This document shows positions 1-12,143 of a stretch of DNA of 64,000 nt, piece by piece (position 1 is the first letter of the stretch; each line of letters starts with the position of its first letter). Below the pieces are notes generated by a model that was given only the letters and a program-made list of their open reading frames with translations, did not search any database and was not told where the DNA came from. The DNA is taken from assembly GCA_964304625.1 (NCBI GenBank), contig OZ199839.1:8122001-8186000 (forward strand), read 5' to 3'. The DNA is from Kudoa neothunni. Its lineage: Eukaryota > Cnidaria. The translations under genes were made by a program, and so were the position numbers.

Positions 1-137
1 TGCGCGTCTTTATATAAAATGCGATGAACATTTATTAGCCAATATATATCATTTTAACACAAACTTCAATCTCATTATCAACTAATTAAACTAAAAATTC
101 AAATAATGTTTTATCCAATGGAAAAATGAGATATAGT

Positions 138-2402
138 TTATTTCTTTGTCAAAACCAAGAAAACAATAGCGAAAACCATCAGTGCTATTAAAACGCCGCC
201 AACAATCAACCTAAATCATCATTAGAGCTGTATGGGAACAGATAATATTACAGAATTTTGGTTCCACCAACATTAGCGCTAAATTAAAGTTAATAGTTAA
301 TTGAATACTCTAACATAAAACTATCTTACCTATTCGGAGTGCCTAAAAAGGATTATTATTAATAGTTATTTAATAAAATTTACCTTGTTTACCAGTTTCT
401 GGAAAGTTTGGATCAAAATTATCCTCATTTCCTCCAGCCCAAAGGCTCACAACGATCGGCTCACTAACGTATCTGGCCTGTACTTTCATTGATCCCCTTC
501 TGTAGGAAGCAGCGTTGTAAAAGGTTATTTCTTGGTTGCATTTTCCCTCCCATCCAGTGGTTTTATCATATAATCCGTAAGTGTATTTGACAACTCCATC
601 TACTATTTGGGCAAATGTGTAATCACAAATCTGGCCTGGGTCCATCTGTTCCATTGTCGTTGTGACTATCAAATCGGTGTTATTCCACGTGTGGGTAACA
701 TTGATTTTTTGAAGCGTTGCAACTTAATAAATGTTATCGAGAAATTAATATTGTACATTACTTGTCGATACTGTCACCTTGTTTTTATCAAGGTCACTAA
801 CGTACTTTCCAAATAAATATTTAAATTCGTATTCAGTATCGTGAAAAAGGTTTTTAATAGTGAGTGGTTGTCCACATAAACCTGAACAATCAACCGATTC
901 TTCGCATTCAGATGGGCTGAAAGCAGTTTCGCCCACCATTTTTTGTTGAATTTTACAGTATACTCTGTCAAACGGAGTCACGTTTGGTGCTACAGTCAAT
1001 TTTACGTGTTCATAAAATGCTTTTATTACAGGTACTTGCGTTATATTGTAGTCAGCTTAATTAAATTTTAGATCAATTACTCATTATTTATTACCTGTTT
1101 TAAATAGCTTTTCTGCAATATACGTTTTCGTACTGTCACCGTTTTTTGTGTAAGTCACTTTAACGATATATTTTGTATTTGGCTCGAGATCAAGGATGGT
1201 GGCATCTGAGCAATCGGTTGGACATGCTGTAGTTGAATCAGCATTGCATTTCACGCCAATGTTGAATTTAGGGAATTCTTGCTTTCTCAACTCAATAGAA
1301 CAAACTGCGGTGTCCAAATCTGCATCTTTAAGGGCCGCGATAGAAAGAGTTGCATTGGTTTCTTTTGGTTCTACACTTAGGTCACCTTTGTCAACTAATT
1401 GACATTTAAATAAAATTATTTAAACAAGGATTTTACTTCGTAGAGTTTTCTCTGCTCCTGCATGATTTCTAGTGGTTACTTTAACTTTAAAATCTTTCTT
1501 TGAAGTATCACTAGTGTCCAAATCCATTACGACGTCAGTGCAGAGTTGATAACATTTATCGTCATCCGAGGGAGCAGAGCATTTTGAAGTATAAGTACTT
1601 TCATCTTTTTCTTTAATTTCAAATCGGCATATTTCATCTTGTATATCTTCATCGAAAACAATTTTTATTTTATTAGTTTGACCACTGACTTTTTCGATGT
1701 GATAGGGAAGTTTGTCCAATGGACTGAATTCCATGGCCATATTATTTTTTCTATACATGTGTATTTTTGGCTGATTGACTCCACAAGAGAGTTCTACTGA
1801 ATCATCGATTGAATCAAAAAATCCGGTGAGCTTGGTTTCAGCGTCGCATTCGGTGTCAGCGGTCGGAGTGAACTGATCCAGGACTCTATCTCCACTTGTT
1901 AGTTTACAAGTTTGAGGATGACTGCAGACATTTTTAGTGGTGAATTCGATTGAGGTTTCGTTTACTTTAAATTGAGTTTGAGGGATAGTGTCAGTGACTA
2001 CAAGAAAATTAGGGGAAAATTTCTAAAAATTGAATTACTATGGATTATTTTAAGAGTTTCAGTTGCATATTCGGATCTTATCTGTACATAATAGAATGGA
2101 AAAGCAGCTCCAGTTGGAATAGTGTATTTCCCGACACAAGAGACATCCTTAAGTTGTTTTCCTTCAGATTCACTCCCAATATAGTGATAGAAAAATTCGT
2201 TTCTTTCCAACAATTGAACGTTGCATTTACTTCCAGAAACTCCTTCAAGTTTTAAATGGATTGTATCCTCTAATTCGGTTTGATCTCGTTGGACGTAGTA
2301 TTTGTGTGAGTGGGCTAAATATATCTATTATAGATAATCCCACTTCTTGCTTATTTCACCATTGTAGCAGAGAGAAATGATTAACAATGCAATGACCAAC
2401 AT
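138..2402 (-). CDS. Type A cysteine-rich FN3-like membrane receptor, copy 1 (intact, 641 aa)
   Basis: Nine exons, read from high to low coordinate: 2360-2402, 2039-2314, 1437-1997, 1095-1394, 762-1055, 384-722, 330-342, 252-278, 138-210. All introns are GT-AG, most 39-51 bases, and joining gives one open frame of 642 codons including the stop. Exon 1 codes a signal peptide (MLVIALLIISLCYNG). The module exons begin and end in phase 1. Exons 4 and 5 carry FN3-like motifs (LEPNTKYIVKVTY; HDTEYEFKYLF) and the Cys...Cys...CxxxC pattern (CPTDC, CSGLC). Microexons of 13 and 27 bases code the hinge GTPNSANVGGTKI. The last exon gives a helix (VGGVLIALMVFAIVFLVL) and a three-residue tail TKK, so the protein should be a type I surface protein with no signalling domain of its own. 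The family is not one I recognise by name; function (adhesion or recognition) is inference. The exon model is supported by the same splice sites in two other copies. Confidence 0.85.
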
Positions 2403-3036
2403 TTTTGGTTCTTAATTATAACAGCGTTATTAATTTTAATAATAATTATACAAATGAATAACTCTAGATGACAATTGGTACGAAACTGTGTAATTGAAGC
2501 ACGAACTATAAGACTGAATAACATTTCAACAATGCAATTGAGAGCCGATAAATCGCATTAAAACCGAAACTAAAAACTTTTCTACTTTACTAATAATGTC
2601 ACAAAAAAATAATCATATTAAAGTACAAATGCTTCACTTAGATAAAAAAATTTTTTTTAAATTTATGATCGATTATTCTTCCATTAGCCTATTAAGAAAT
2701 CAATGTATACTTAATAATCCTTTAAATATTATAGAACTACAAATTAAGATAATTATTTCTATTGTCATAGCTTGAACATAATAATATTAATTTCTTTTTC
2801 ATAAAAATATTCAGTTTAATAAAAAATCAATCTATACTGCTTACAAATAATACTTTCTATTAATATTCAGACAAAAATTAATTAAAATTTTTTTTAATTA
2901 GTGTAAAAATAATATTACATTGAAAAACAGAGACAGTACTATAAATACGAAAGATAAATTAAAAAAACGTGTCAACTATTTAGTTGATTGTCAAAGAGAA
3001 AGATATTTGAAAACTAATTAAGTTTGCAGAAGTATT
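2403..3036 (-). promoter_or_regulatory. Upstream spacer of type A gene, conserved in three copies
   Basis: The sequence upstream of the start codon matches the spacers at 29849-30487 and 60841-61481 over most of its length, with small indels. In each place it lies between a type A gene and the 3' end of a type D gene on the same strand, so it must hold the type A promoter and the type D 3' end. A TATA-like TTATAG occurs about 105 bases upstream of the ATG on the minus strand, but no start site can be fixed by eye. Confidence 0.45.
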
Positions 3037-3375
3037 TCTAAGTGCTTGTAATGGTAGCAATTGTTTCGGTTATCACTACTGTGGCAAAGAGTTCCAGCTC
3101 AACTGGCTCACCGTCAGATCTGCGTTGAACAATCACTGTGGTTGATCTGTACTCAGAAACATCAAAACGGGTGATTTTAGAGTTTCATGGCTCATTCCAG
3201 CTGTTTGTTAGGCCGTGTACTGCAAATAGTTTTGTTTCCTTTCCTTCGGTTTTTTCCACAAAGGTAAAATCGCAAATTCCATCTCTTCTTCCCATATCTT
3301 TACTGTTATTTCCAAATAATTGTCCGTCCATTTATATTCAAGTTCCACCTTCTTAAATTGAGACTTTAAAACAGT
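3037..3375 (-). pseudogene. Relic of the last exon of a type D gene
   Basis: This stretch aligns on the minus strand with the last exon of the type D genes (30488-30834 and 61482-61828), including the final Thr-Ser-Thr-stop. It carries frameshifts and substitutions, and the homology ends near 3375. The upstream type D exons are absent. Its place upstream of the type A gene is the same as in the two complete A-D blocks, so it is what remains of a type D gene in block 1. Confidence 0.75.
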
Positions 3376-6300
3376 ATTTCCCTACAAATTTTACATCCCT
3401 ATCCCCATCTTAATTTCCACGTTCACTTTGTATCCCCTCCTCCATGTGAATGTTAAGACTCAATTATACTTTTTATTTAAATGCGAAAATAATAATACCA
3501 ATGAAAAATGTCTTAGAATTAAAATTTTTATTATTTTAGTTTATATTTAACTTCTAATTTCCCCTTCACGTCTAAAATAAATTAAAACCAAAATGTTTTG
3601 GTTAACTCAATTTGCTATGTATAATTGAAAAAGGATGACGTTATCTTTTCGCTCCTCATGATTTAACACCCAATGATTGGAGCTTTTATTCATTCCTGCT
3701 TATATATACTATTTTTATGTAAAGTAATAAATAATGTTATTAAAATTATTGCAGAATATTAGACTTAAAAAATAAATATAAACGTAATAATAAACTATGA
3801 AAGGTATGGTCCCATAATTAAATTCTATACATAAAAGTGAAAAATGAAATGAGTCAAATAAAAATAGCCAATTCGTATAGTTCACAAGATACATTATTTC
3901 AAATAAATTCTTATTCAGTATTTATTTTATCTAGCGGTTCTCTAACTCCCGCTAGGTTTTCATAAGTAATTCAAAGCAGGACATTTTGTAGGAATATGAA
4001 ACATGAAAATCGTTGCCGGGGTTTAATGAATTCCGATACTTATTATTTGTATATAATGAAGTCGATAAACTTGCTTCATATACTATCTTCTACAGAAAAA
4101 CCTAGCAAATTCCTTTTTCTATATTGAATCATATTTTAATTTAAATTTTGGGGCAGTGGGTTAAGAAAAATTCCGAAAATTCAAAAAATAAGCCTTCTAA
4201 ATATACTCGAGTAAAATAACTAATATATTGTTAAAATTGGTTTTCGTTTATTTATGTATATAAATGAATGCTTTGATCCTTGTTTTACCTATACTTTCAA
4301 GAACAATTTAACTTATATTTATATCAGAAGCAAGGTAAAAATTTGAAAGTAAAACTTAAAATGTAACATAATAAAAACAATGTAATTAAATGATAGATCT
4401 CAAATTTAGACAGGAGACAAAGTTAAAACTACATCGTGGTTTTATTTTTATGGATATAGATTATTCCTAAGTAGATAAAAATGCTGACAACCTAAGTACA
4501 GCTAAAGCGCATAAATATGTTATTTTGAAAGATAACAAAGTAACTATTTTACATGAAAATAGCGATAGTTAGATTTTATACGCTGAACAGGCCTAATATA
4601 AACTATTACCTTACTGCGCTATTTCGTAGAACCAAACAGAATGAATTATAAATTAAATAAATTATCAAATCCCATATTTGAACCGATACTGATTGATATC
4701 AAAACAACCAAAAATATTACTATACGCATTACGCCCTTACATGATTTAATCGGGGACTAACGAACAATACTAATTGAATAAACTAAGATTAATTTTTAAA
4801 TTTATTCTTGAATAACTCCCACACCCCTAACGATGGCTTTTCGTATCCCCTGTAAGGAACGCACTGGTCTAGAACTAAAGATCATGGTATAACTTTCTTA
4901 TACCAAAGCAATTATTACAATTACAAACGTATCATTCAGTTATTGTATTTTCCATGTACAATAATTTATTAAATAATTCATAAGTTTCTAATGTATTACA
5001 AATATAGGAAATATTATGGTCATAGTAATATCACTATATCTCGCACCATTAAAAAATAAACTACTAAGAAGATTAGATAAACTAAAGTTAGTTGGTTTTG
5101 ACATTTCTAATCAACAAAACTTTTAATATTTAGAATTCAGTCCGGGAAAAAGTTAATTTAAATTCAAACAAATTATCTAAATCTATTATTACTGACTACT
5201 GAGTTAGATATGGGTTTTACACACAAATGCTATAACGAAACTAGATAGGAGATAATAATCATCCCAAAGTTGTTTATATATGTGAAAACTTAGGGAAATA
5301 CAGCATAACAAAGAGGACGCGCAAGTTGTGCGCGCGCCACGATAACGGCCGAAGCTATATTTTGCTTGATTTTTTTAAACTGATATTTTTAAACTTATAT
5401 TTGTGATCAATCCATTTTAAAAAATGTAAACAGACGATTTATTATAAAATCAGAAGGGGGCGCGCACAAAAGACGGATTTTTAGAGGTGGATATTCCTGC
5501 ATTACCGTTCGCACTAGTTAACGTTATTTGTTGAATTTTTTTATGTTGGAAAGCACCGAAAAATTATTAATTACGCTATATCGAAATCTTACTTTAATTT
5601 TTTAATGCTTTGCGATATAATGTAGTTCTCATTTTCATTATGAGCCATCATAATGAATTCTTCATTACCCAAAATCATATTAAGGAGGATGGAGATTTTC
5701 AGCTAAAATAATTGAGGATTTTAGGTTATCTATTTTTCCCATTGGACATTCTTTTATAATATGACGTTATATCTATTCTATCTTTCAAAGAACAAAAATT
5801 CTTGATTCTCTCCAAATGTTCACGACCCATCATTTGGACAATATTATTCTTAAGCTTAATGCTTACGACCCTTCAGGCTAAAGTTTAACACACCCGCAAC
5901 ACTTGGGATTGTTCGTTCTCGAATATCAACAAAACGCTACGCAAAACATAAAGACTGAAAACTGTACATTTTAACTCTCAAAATTAAAAACTAATTTTGT
6001 TACATTTATAAATTCAGAAAATATTTAATTTTTGTGCCTTCTCTTAAAACACCACTCAGAAATATAGGATGAAATCATCTCTTTTTTCTTGTTTGTTATA
6101 CTCCTACACTTACGTTTAAAGCTACCGACAAACTTCCAATTCTGTTAATGTGAATGCCAGTGGCATTGACGAATTCATACTTACGAATCACTACGTCATG
6201 CTGGTATCCAATCCTATTCTAAGTTTTCGTAGGTTGGCCATCCATCGGTGTTGTATTATTGAACACTGATTAACATATTGAAGAATAATCCCTTCTAATG

Positions 6301-8128
6301 TCCGCTGATCTCTAATTTCAGTTTGAAACCATGGAAACCTCTACGTTTTCATCAACACCCTCCAACAATCCATACACTTTGAATTTGCAAAATCTTTCCA
6401 ACATGAAACTTTCTTTTGCAAATTTGACTTTCGACAATTTGCATCTTTATTCCGGGTCCGCCTATTTTAGCGGGGTTCATGATATAATAGCTCAGATATA
6501 AGCCTCGTATGAAATTTTTCTAGTCGTATCTTGCCCTGGTAGACTCTAGTCTGCATTCTTTCATGAGGTTACGTTGGTTCTGCATTTAATTTCACCACAG
6601 ATATATAATTTTTAAAATTTGATATAGTGAGAGTTTCGATTGATAAAAGAAACTATTATATCTGACAGATAGTTCTTTTAGGCAACCACGATTATGGCAT
6701 CTGAAACTGTATCCATCTGAATATCGTGGTCGAATCGCCATAACCATTCTACATCCACAATTTTATATTCCCTCTCTGGTAAAAGTCCAATTTCAATTAA
6801 AATTTTCAACAGTTCATCCTTCCTATCTTTGAAATATATTATTTCTTCAAAGTTTAGTTCATCTAGATTATCAGTTGATTAAATAGCGGGAAGCATTCGT
6901 GGTTTATTGAGAGCCAAATGACCTAGGTAACCAAAAAACCCGAGTGTTGGGCTGTGGTAAACGTTAGCCATCCCCAGTAAAAATATGCCTTAGACAATTT
7001 TAAATCCTTCGGAGCCTACATAATGTAAACTATCATGAACATATATATTAATAGACGTTAACATTGAGAAATTGTTCTATCCTTTGTAATAAATAAAACG
7101 ATAATATTGGCAAATACAATAAAGTGCAGCTACAAAAGCGTACAAACTAACCAATGATTTAAACCATATGAATGAATCAATCAATATGGTCGTAACATAC
7201 AAATACTTAATTATTAGCAAACATTGTTGCTTACGAGGAACATCACAAGTTCCTGGCCCTTCCTATTTTATCGGTATAATTGGATTAAGTCTCCCCTGGT
7301 TTGGATCCACTTGTGCGTGAGTATTATAGCTAATTGCGGAAATAGAGTTGGTTTAAATTAAAGAATCGATATCTATTTGAAAATGAAGGAGGGTTAAACA
7401 CGCGATAATAATAGCAACAACAATAGGCTGAACTTAGGGGTATTTGTGGAGCGTGTGGCTCCCCAATTTTAGTGTTTTTTTACAATTTTTTTTTCGTCAA
7501 AAATGGTCTCGAATAATCTTATATTTTATCATCATCTGTAGCGAATCAAAATTTCCTCAAAAATTTGAAGGACAAATTTTTCGTCTAGTCTCATACGTGA
7601 TGGCGTAATAAACAATAATCCCCATTATGCATTTGAGGATGAGGGGCCTATACTAAATGTGATCCTAAAAGCTTCCTTAATTTTTGAAAAGTTTTTTTAA
7701 TTAATTCAAGTAAAGAAGTTACCTCAACAAGCCAAAAACTTTATTCAAATTGGGACTGCGCGCAAGCCGCCAGATTAGTAAAGTATTATCGAATTAACTT
7801 TGCTAAATACCCAATCAGTTTTACTTTGATGAAAACATGTTTTTTCTGGTTAGTGATATAGGAATTTTAATTATTAAATGATGTTAAAGTGTATATTAAA
7901 TAGAAATATAAATTTGCGATACATTGTACATTATACAAGAAATAATTATTTCTCGATTTTCAGAAATGTATAATTTTTAGTTTATAAAATTTCGAATACA
8001 ATTTTTTTTGCTTAAATGAAAGCTTATAAGTTTGTAGGAGCATTCTAAAAATTCTCGTGCTTTGTGCAAAACAAAAAATATTTCTGTTGGGATATGGCAA
8101 ATACCCCACCCCTGACAGGAAGGGTTAA
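3376..8128. other. Degenerate AT-rich DNA, mostly without recognisable genes
   Basis: No intact gene was seen. GC-rich patches with cgcgc motifs at about 5316-5340 and 5456-5476 stand out from the AT-rich background and may be ends of a dead transposon. A short coding-like stretch on the minus strand around 5690-5850 was not identified. The only recognisable part is the Merlin relic at 6130-6930, listed separately. Most of 7000-8128 shows nothing I can name. Confidence 0.5.
6130..6930 (-). mobile_element. Merlin (IS1016-like) transposase relic
   Basis: On the minus strand, translation near 6130-6230 gives HDVVIRKYEFVNATGIHINR, which fits the Merlin DDE C-terminal signature (H-x-x-V-N-H-S-x-x-F-V-x-x-x-T-G-x-H-x-N-x-I-E). 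Farther 5' in the relic, about 6690-6900, a coding-like stretch reads ILIEIGLLPE followed by an aromatic-rich segment, compatible with the Merlin N-terminal region. Several stops and frameshifts break it. Ends were not found. Confidence 0.5.
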
Positions 8129-10456
8129 CCCATTCCTGGTCCAATAATTTAAATTTCCTTAAAATTGGAAATATTCGTTTAAAATAATCTTTTAATTGTC
8201 GTGTTAAAGTATTATTAATTAAAAATTAAATTTTTATAGGAAAACGGTAAAATTACCAAAAGGCCGTAAAGGGAACGAAAGCCCACAGGCGTTAGATTTT
8301 CTGAATAAACGTTGTGTCACAAAACGTGCGAAAAAATAAACGGTTTCATATCGATAAGAGAGCAAATTATTGTTGATTATGAAAATCTATCGAACATTTA
8401 GCACGAATATAATTTTGATAATCTTGACGAAAGTAGATGGTCTTCTTTTTTATATGCAACACATCTTCGTCTCGTTTTCTCAGCATTAATACTCATCATA
8501 GGTCGACTACACACTGACGCAGCATGAGTATTTACGATGGATGATCGAGGGGTTTTTTTTCAGAATCATCTATATTGATTCAAATTAGCTGCGATGTATC
8601 TAACGTTATTTAATAAGATGATTTTTTCTTGTCATTGGTAATTAAACATTCTTCATGAATTAACTGCTGCGAGTGATATCATAGTAGTAAAAAGAGACCA
8701 ATACCAATTTTTCAAGCGAATTCATATTCTGTAGCAAGATAAGGAATTGTCTACGGTATAAACGCCACCCATATACTTGTACGTACGACAAATTTGAGGC
8801 TTGCACGATCGATACACGGCGCCTTTTTGTTCAGCAGAAACGCTTCACATTTTGGGATTGTTTCAACAGTAAGCGAGTTACTAAGAAGAGTAACAGGATT
8901 CGTATCTTTCCATTGACTACAGTTGATTCAGTTTATAGAATATTTTAAATATTCATGATAGCCTCGGTGGTTTTTACTTATTAATTACGGAGTCATCAAG
9001 GGACGGTTCGACGTTCGGTTCAACCTCACTGTTCCAGTAGCATTAACACCTCTTCTATTCAATTCAACCAATTATTTGTAAGAGATGTAGAAATTGTCGA
9101 AGCAGACATGGGAAATACCTCTATCCTTTAGCTCATCGACAAAAATTTAGTACGAAGCTTCCACCTAGGCCAAAATTTTTGTTGTATATTTCAGTCTTAC
9201 CTGTGTATACACTAAAACTATTCACATATTCATCAGAAGATGCCAAACCCACTGCTTGAAACCGAAACGGATGGGTTTTCCATTTATTTACATTTTTCAG
9301 GAATGGTGACCAGTATATGGAACCATCTGTTCATCAACAGACAAATTGTCGTGGAAATATCCAAATTTTCGTTCAATTTTCGAATTATTGGACTTGAACA
9401 GCTTATCGTCTGTATCGTGTTTTGAATTATAATTAAAGTGGAGATGTCGTTTTATCAACTAGAATCTTTTATAGGTCATCAAACCATTTTACGATTTCAA
9501 CCCCCAGAATCCATTGAAGTTCCCAATACATATGTTGCCGAGATAATCGATTGTAGCTCGATAATAATAAAATACTAATAAAAAATTGAAGTTCTTTTAT
9601 GGTTAAGTGAAACGTGTGATCATTCTTTTGTTGTGCGTAATTATATGTCTCTAACAATATGTAAGAGCAAATTTTCATCGAAAAATTTTAAGAATGTTTC
9701 GTAGGATTCATATCTAATGACTGAGTCATCGTGCATAATAGTATATTATTTTGAGGACTGGTAGGCATTCAGTGGTAATTACAGATGAATCATCTGATTG
9801 AGATATTTTACACTATGTGGCACAAATATTATCATTTAATGGTTCATTATGAATATACGAGAAAGTTCTATTGCACCGCATATTTCTGGGACGGTTCTAA
9901 TGTCAGTGTTGTCACAATCTCTTGAAATAAAGGGACCTTCTTCATCAGCCAAAATATCAACATTATCTGGAGGTAACGTCACCATATCAATTGGGTTTAG
10001 AAAACCATCATCATTTTAATTATCATGGACGACATCAATTAAATTTGTGTATCTCATTATAACGTTGTATGTACAAAGCAAAGTGACAGATTATTTGAAA
10101 TTTTGCACGATGGTGGTTCTTCGTTCCTTTTTCGGCACTGCACTATATTGCTTATGTTTCTTTCCCCCAATGACGATTTGACAAATTTTGAAACAATATC
10201 ATTTATCTAATCTTTTTGAATTATAAATTTTCTATTTTTAAGTAATTAGTCTTCTTTTTCTACCCCAGTATACCATAATTATTGTATAGTACGTAATCTC
10301 GAAAGATACAAATTTATAATTGGATCTTAATTTTTAATTACATTCCTAATGGATAATTACGTGATATATACTGAAATAATACTCATCGACGAATTATTAC
10401 CATTCTTAGAGAGACAACAATGAGGGGCTGAAAAGGGGATGAAAACCCGGAATGGG
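8129..10456 (-). mobile_element. Degenerate piggyBac transposon with TTAA site
   Basis: The left end CCCATTCCTGGTC follows TTAA at 8125-8128. The right end is its inverted copy (cccggaatggg) and is followed by TTAA at 10457-10460. The TTAA duplication and inverted ends are diagnostic of piggyBac. On the minus strand, 9469-9678 codes a fragment with ILLLSSYNRLSRQHMYWE, like the N-terminal part of PGBD-type transposases. The remaining transposase is broken by many stops. The length of about 2.3 kb equals that of the other two piggyBac elements in the window. Confidence 0.7.
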
Positions 10457-10462
10457 TTAAGG

Positions 10463-11837
10463 CAGAGGTTCTCAACCATTTTTTTCAAATTTACCCCTTG
10501 AGTCTGATGAAAAATCGAAAATTACCCCCTAACTTGAAAGCCAAATTCATATTTACCTTAAAGCTGAGTTTCTCAACATGAGTTCCACGCCCTACCGGTG
10601 GGACGTGAAAAAATTTTGATGTGGCATCGAAATTTTTGAATGTTTAATGAAGCACTCTGGCGAAACGCGGAAAATCCTGAGTATTGGTGTGACATGGATA
10701 GTGGTGAGATAATTTGGCAGTATGACGTACTTTAAAGCCAATATCGCGATTTTCGATATTGCTGATTATTGAGTGGCGATTAATATCATAAAAAATTATG
10801 AAATACAATGATCAATTATATACAAATGAATAATAATATTTAAAGTTCCCTTATCCGAATAGAATCAGAACGGTTTACACCTTAATCTTGTCTCATTTAG
10901 AATCATATATCCATTTTTTTTATTAAACCTAATATAATATTGATTGATTTTGTATTTATACTATTTATTTTCGGCTCATTAGCTCTGTATACACCAAAGT
11001 ATTTCTTAATGAAGGTTGGATTTCCACGAGTCTCACTTGATGCTGTTTTGGACGGAATGAGCAACTAAAGATGTTAATGCATTAGGTCCATCGATAAATC
11101 AACTCATATATGATCGAATACATTTTAATGTTAATGAGAAAAGATGTGTAAATATTAATTTCTTTCAAATTTTAATGTGATTGGAAGTTTTATTCAAAAT
11201 TATCGTCAGTTTAAGTAAAAAATCAATACTTTTTGAAAGAGATTAGATGCTTAACTTCTTTTTAAGAAGTGGGGGCGCGATAAAAAAATTGAGAAACGCC
11301 GCCTTGAGGTTTTGTACTCGTTCAGATACAACAGAGTTTATTTGAGGGGTAAATTCTGGTCCTAAAAAACACGTATGCTTGCATAATGACAATTTTTAAT
11401 CCCATCAACTCACCCACAATCTGTATACAGATTTTATTCTTTAGATATTGCTAAATCAAATTAATTATTCCCCAATCCTTCGCTCTTACGGACTAGAAAT
11501 AATTAAAAATAGTCAAAACTAACGACACATGAATATTATTTATCATGAGAATAGTCAATTTAAGTATTATTATTAAGCTACACCACTAAAAGATAAACGA
11601 GGCGTTAAAAAGGACTGGGAATAATTTTATAAATAAATGTTAAGAACTTATTCCTAAAAAATAATTAAGAATTTTTTTCCCAATTCTTATTGAGTTTAAT
11701 TTCCCTGAATAATATAATTCGTGAGAAGTCTGGAAATACGTCACAAATCCATAATGCAAAAATTCACCCTGCCTAATTTTGATGTTATTTAATTTACTCC
11801 CTCTCATTTAAATTTTACCCCCGGTTGAGATCCCCTG
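10463..11837. mobile_element. Non-autonomous hAT element carrying a nested hAT
   Basis: The left end cagaggttctcaacc and the inverted right end (ggttgagatcccctg) match the Charlie-type hAT terminus. Flanking 8-base repeats GGTTAAGG (10455-10462) and GGTTAACG (11838-11845) differ at one base and overlap the TTAA of the adjacent piggyBac. No transposase frame was seen. A second element is inserted inside at 10564-11301. Confidence 0.7.
10564..11301. mobile_element. Nested non-autonomous hAT
   Basis: It lies inside the hAT at 10463-11837. The ends ctgagtttctcaac and attgagaaacgccg are imperfect inverted repeats, and the 8-base flanks CCTTAAAG (10556-10563) and CCTTGAGG (11302-11309) agree at six of eight positions. 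This fits a hAT insertion that is old enough for the target duplication to have diverged. No coding frame. Confidence 0.6.
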
Positions 11838-12143
11838 GGTTAACGGATATCAGGATTTGAAACTAATAGTGAGATAAAATAACACATCCAAAATCGTTGA
11901 TTATTACAATTAAAAAAAGTATTAATATAATGAAAAAATAATATTAATTTTCCTTATTAAAAAATATAGAATAAAGAGAGAAATACAATCTCCGAATAAA
12001 TAAATTTGCAGGTAACTAAATAATTATACATCTAAAAGTAAGTAATGAAGAAATATGATTGATAACTAATACGTATGATATAATATTAATCCTGTCTCTA
12101 AATCGAACATCAATTTGTGAAAGAATTCTTCATAAATAAAAAT

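Noticed and set aside
607-816. Plus-strand frame, repeated at 28055-28264 and 59051-59260
   Set aside because: Antisense shadow of type A exons 5 and 6; it recurs only because the gene is duplicated.
9240-9425. Plus-strand 61-codon frame
   Set aside because: Lies inside the dead piggyBac on the opposite strand; no recognisable feature.
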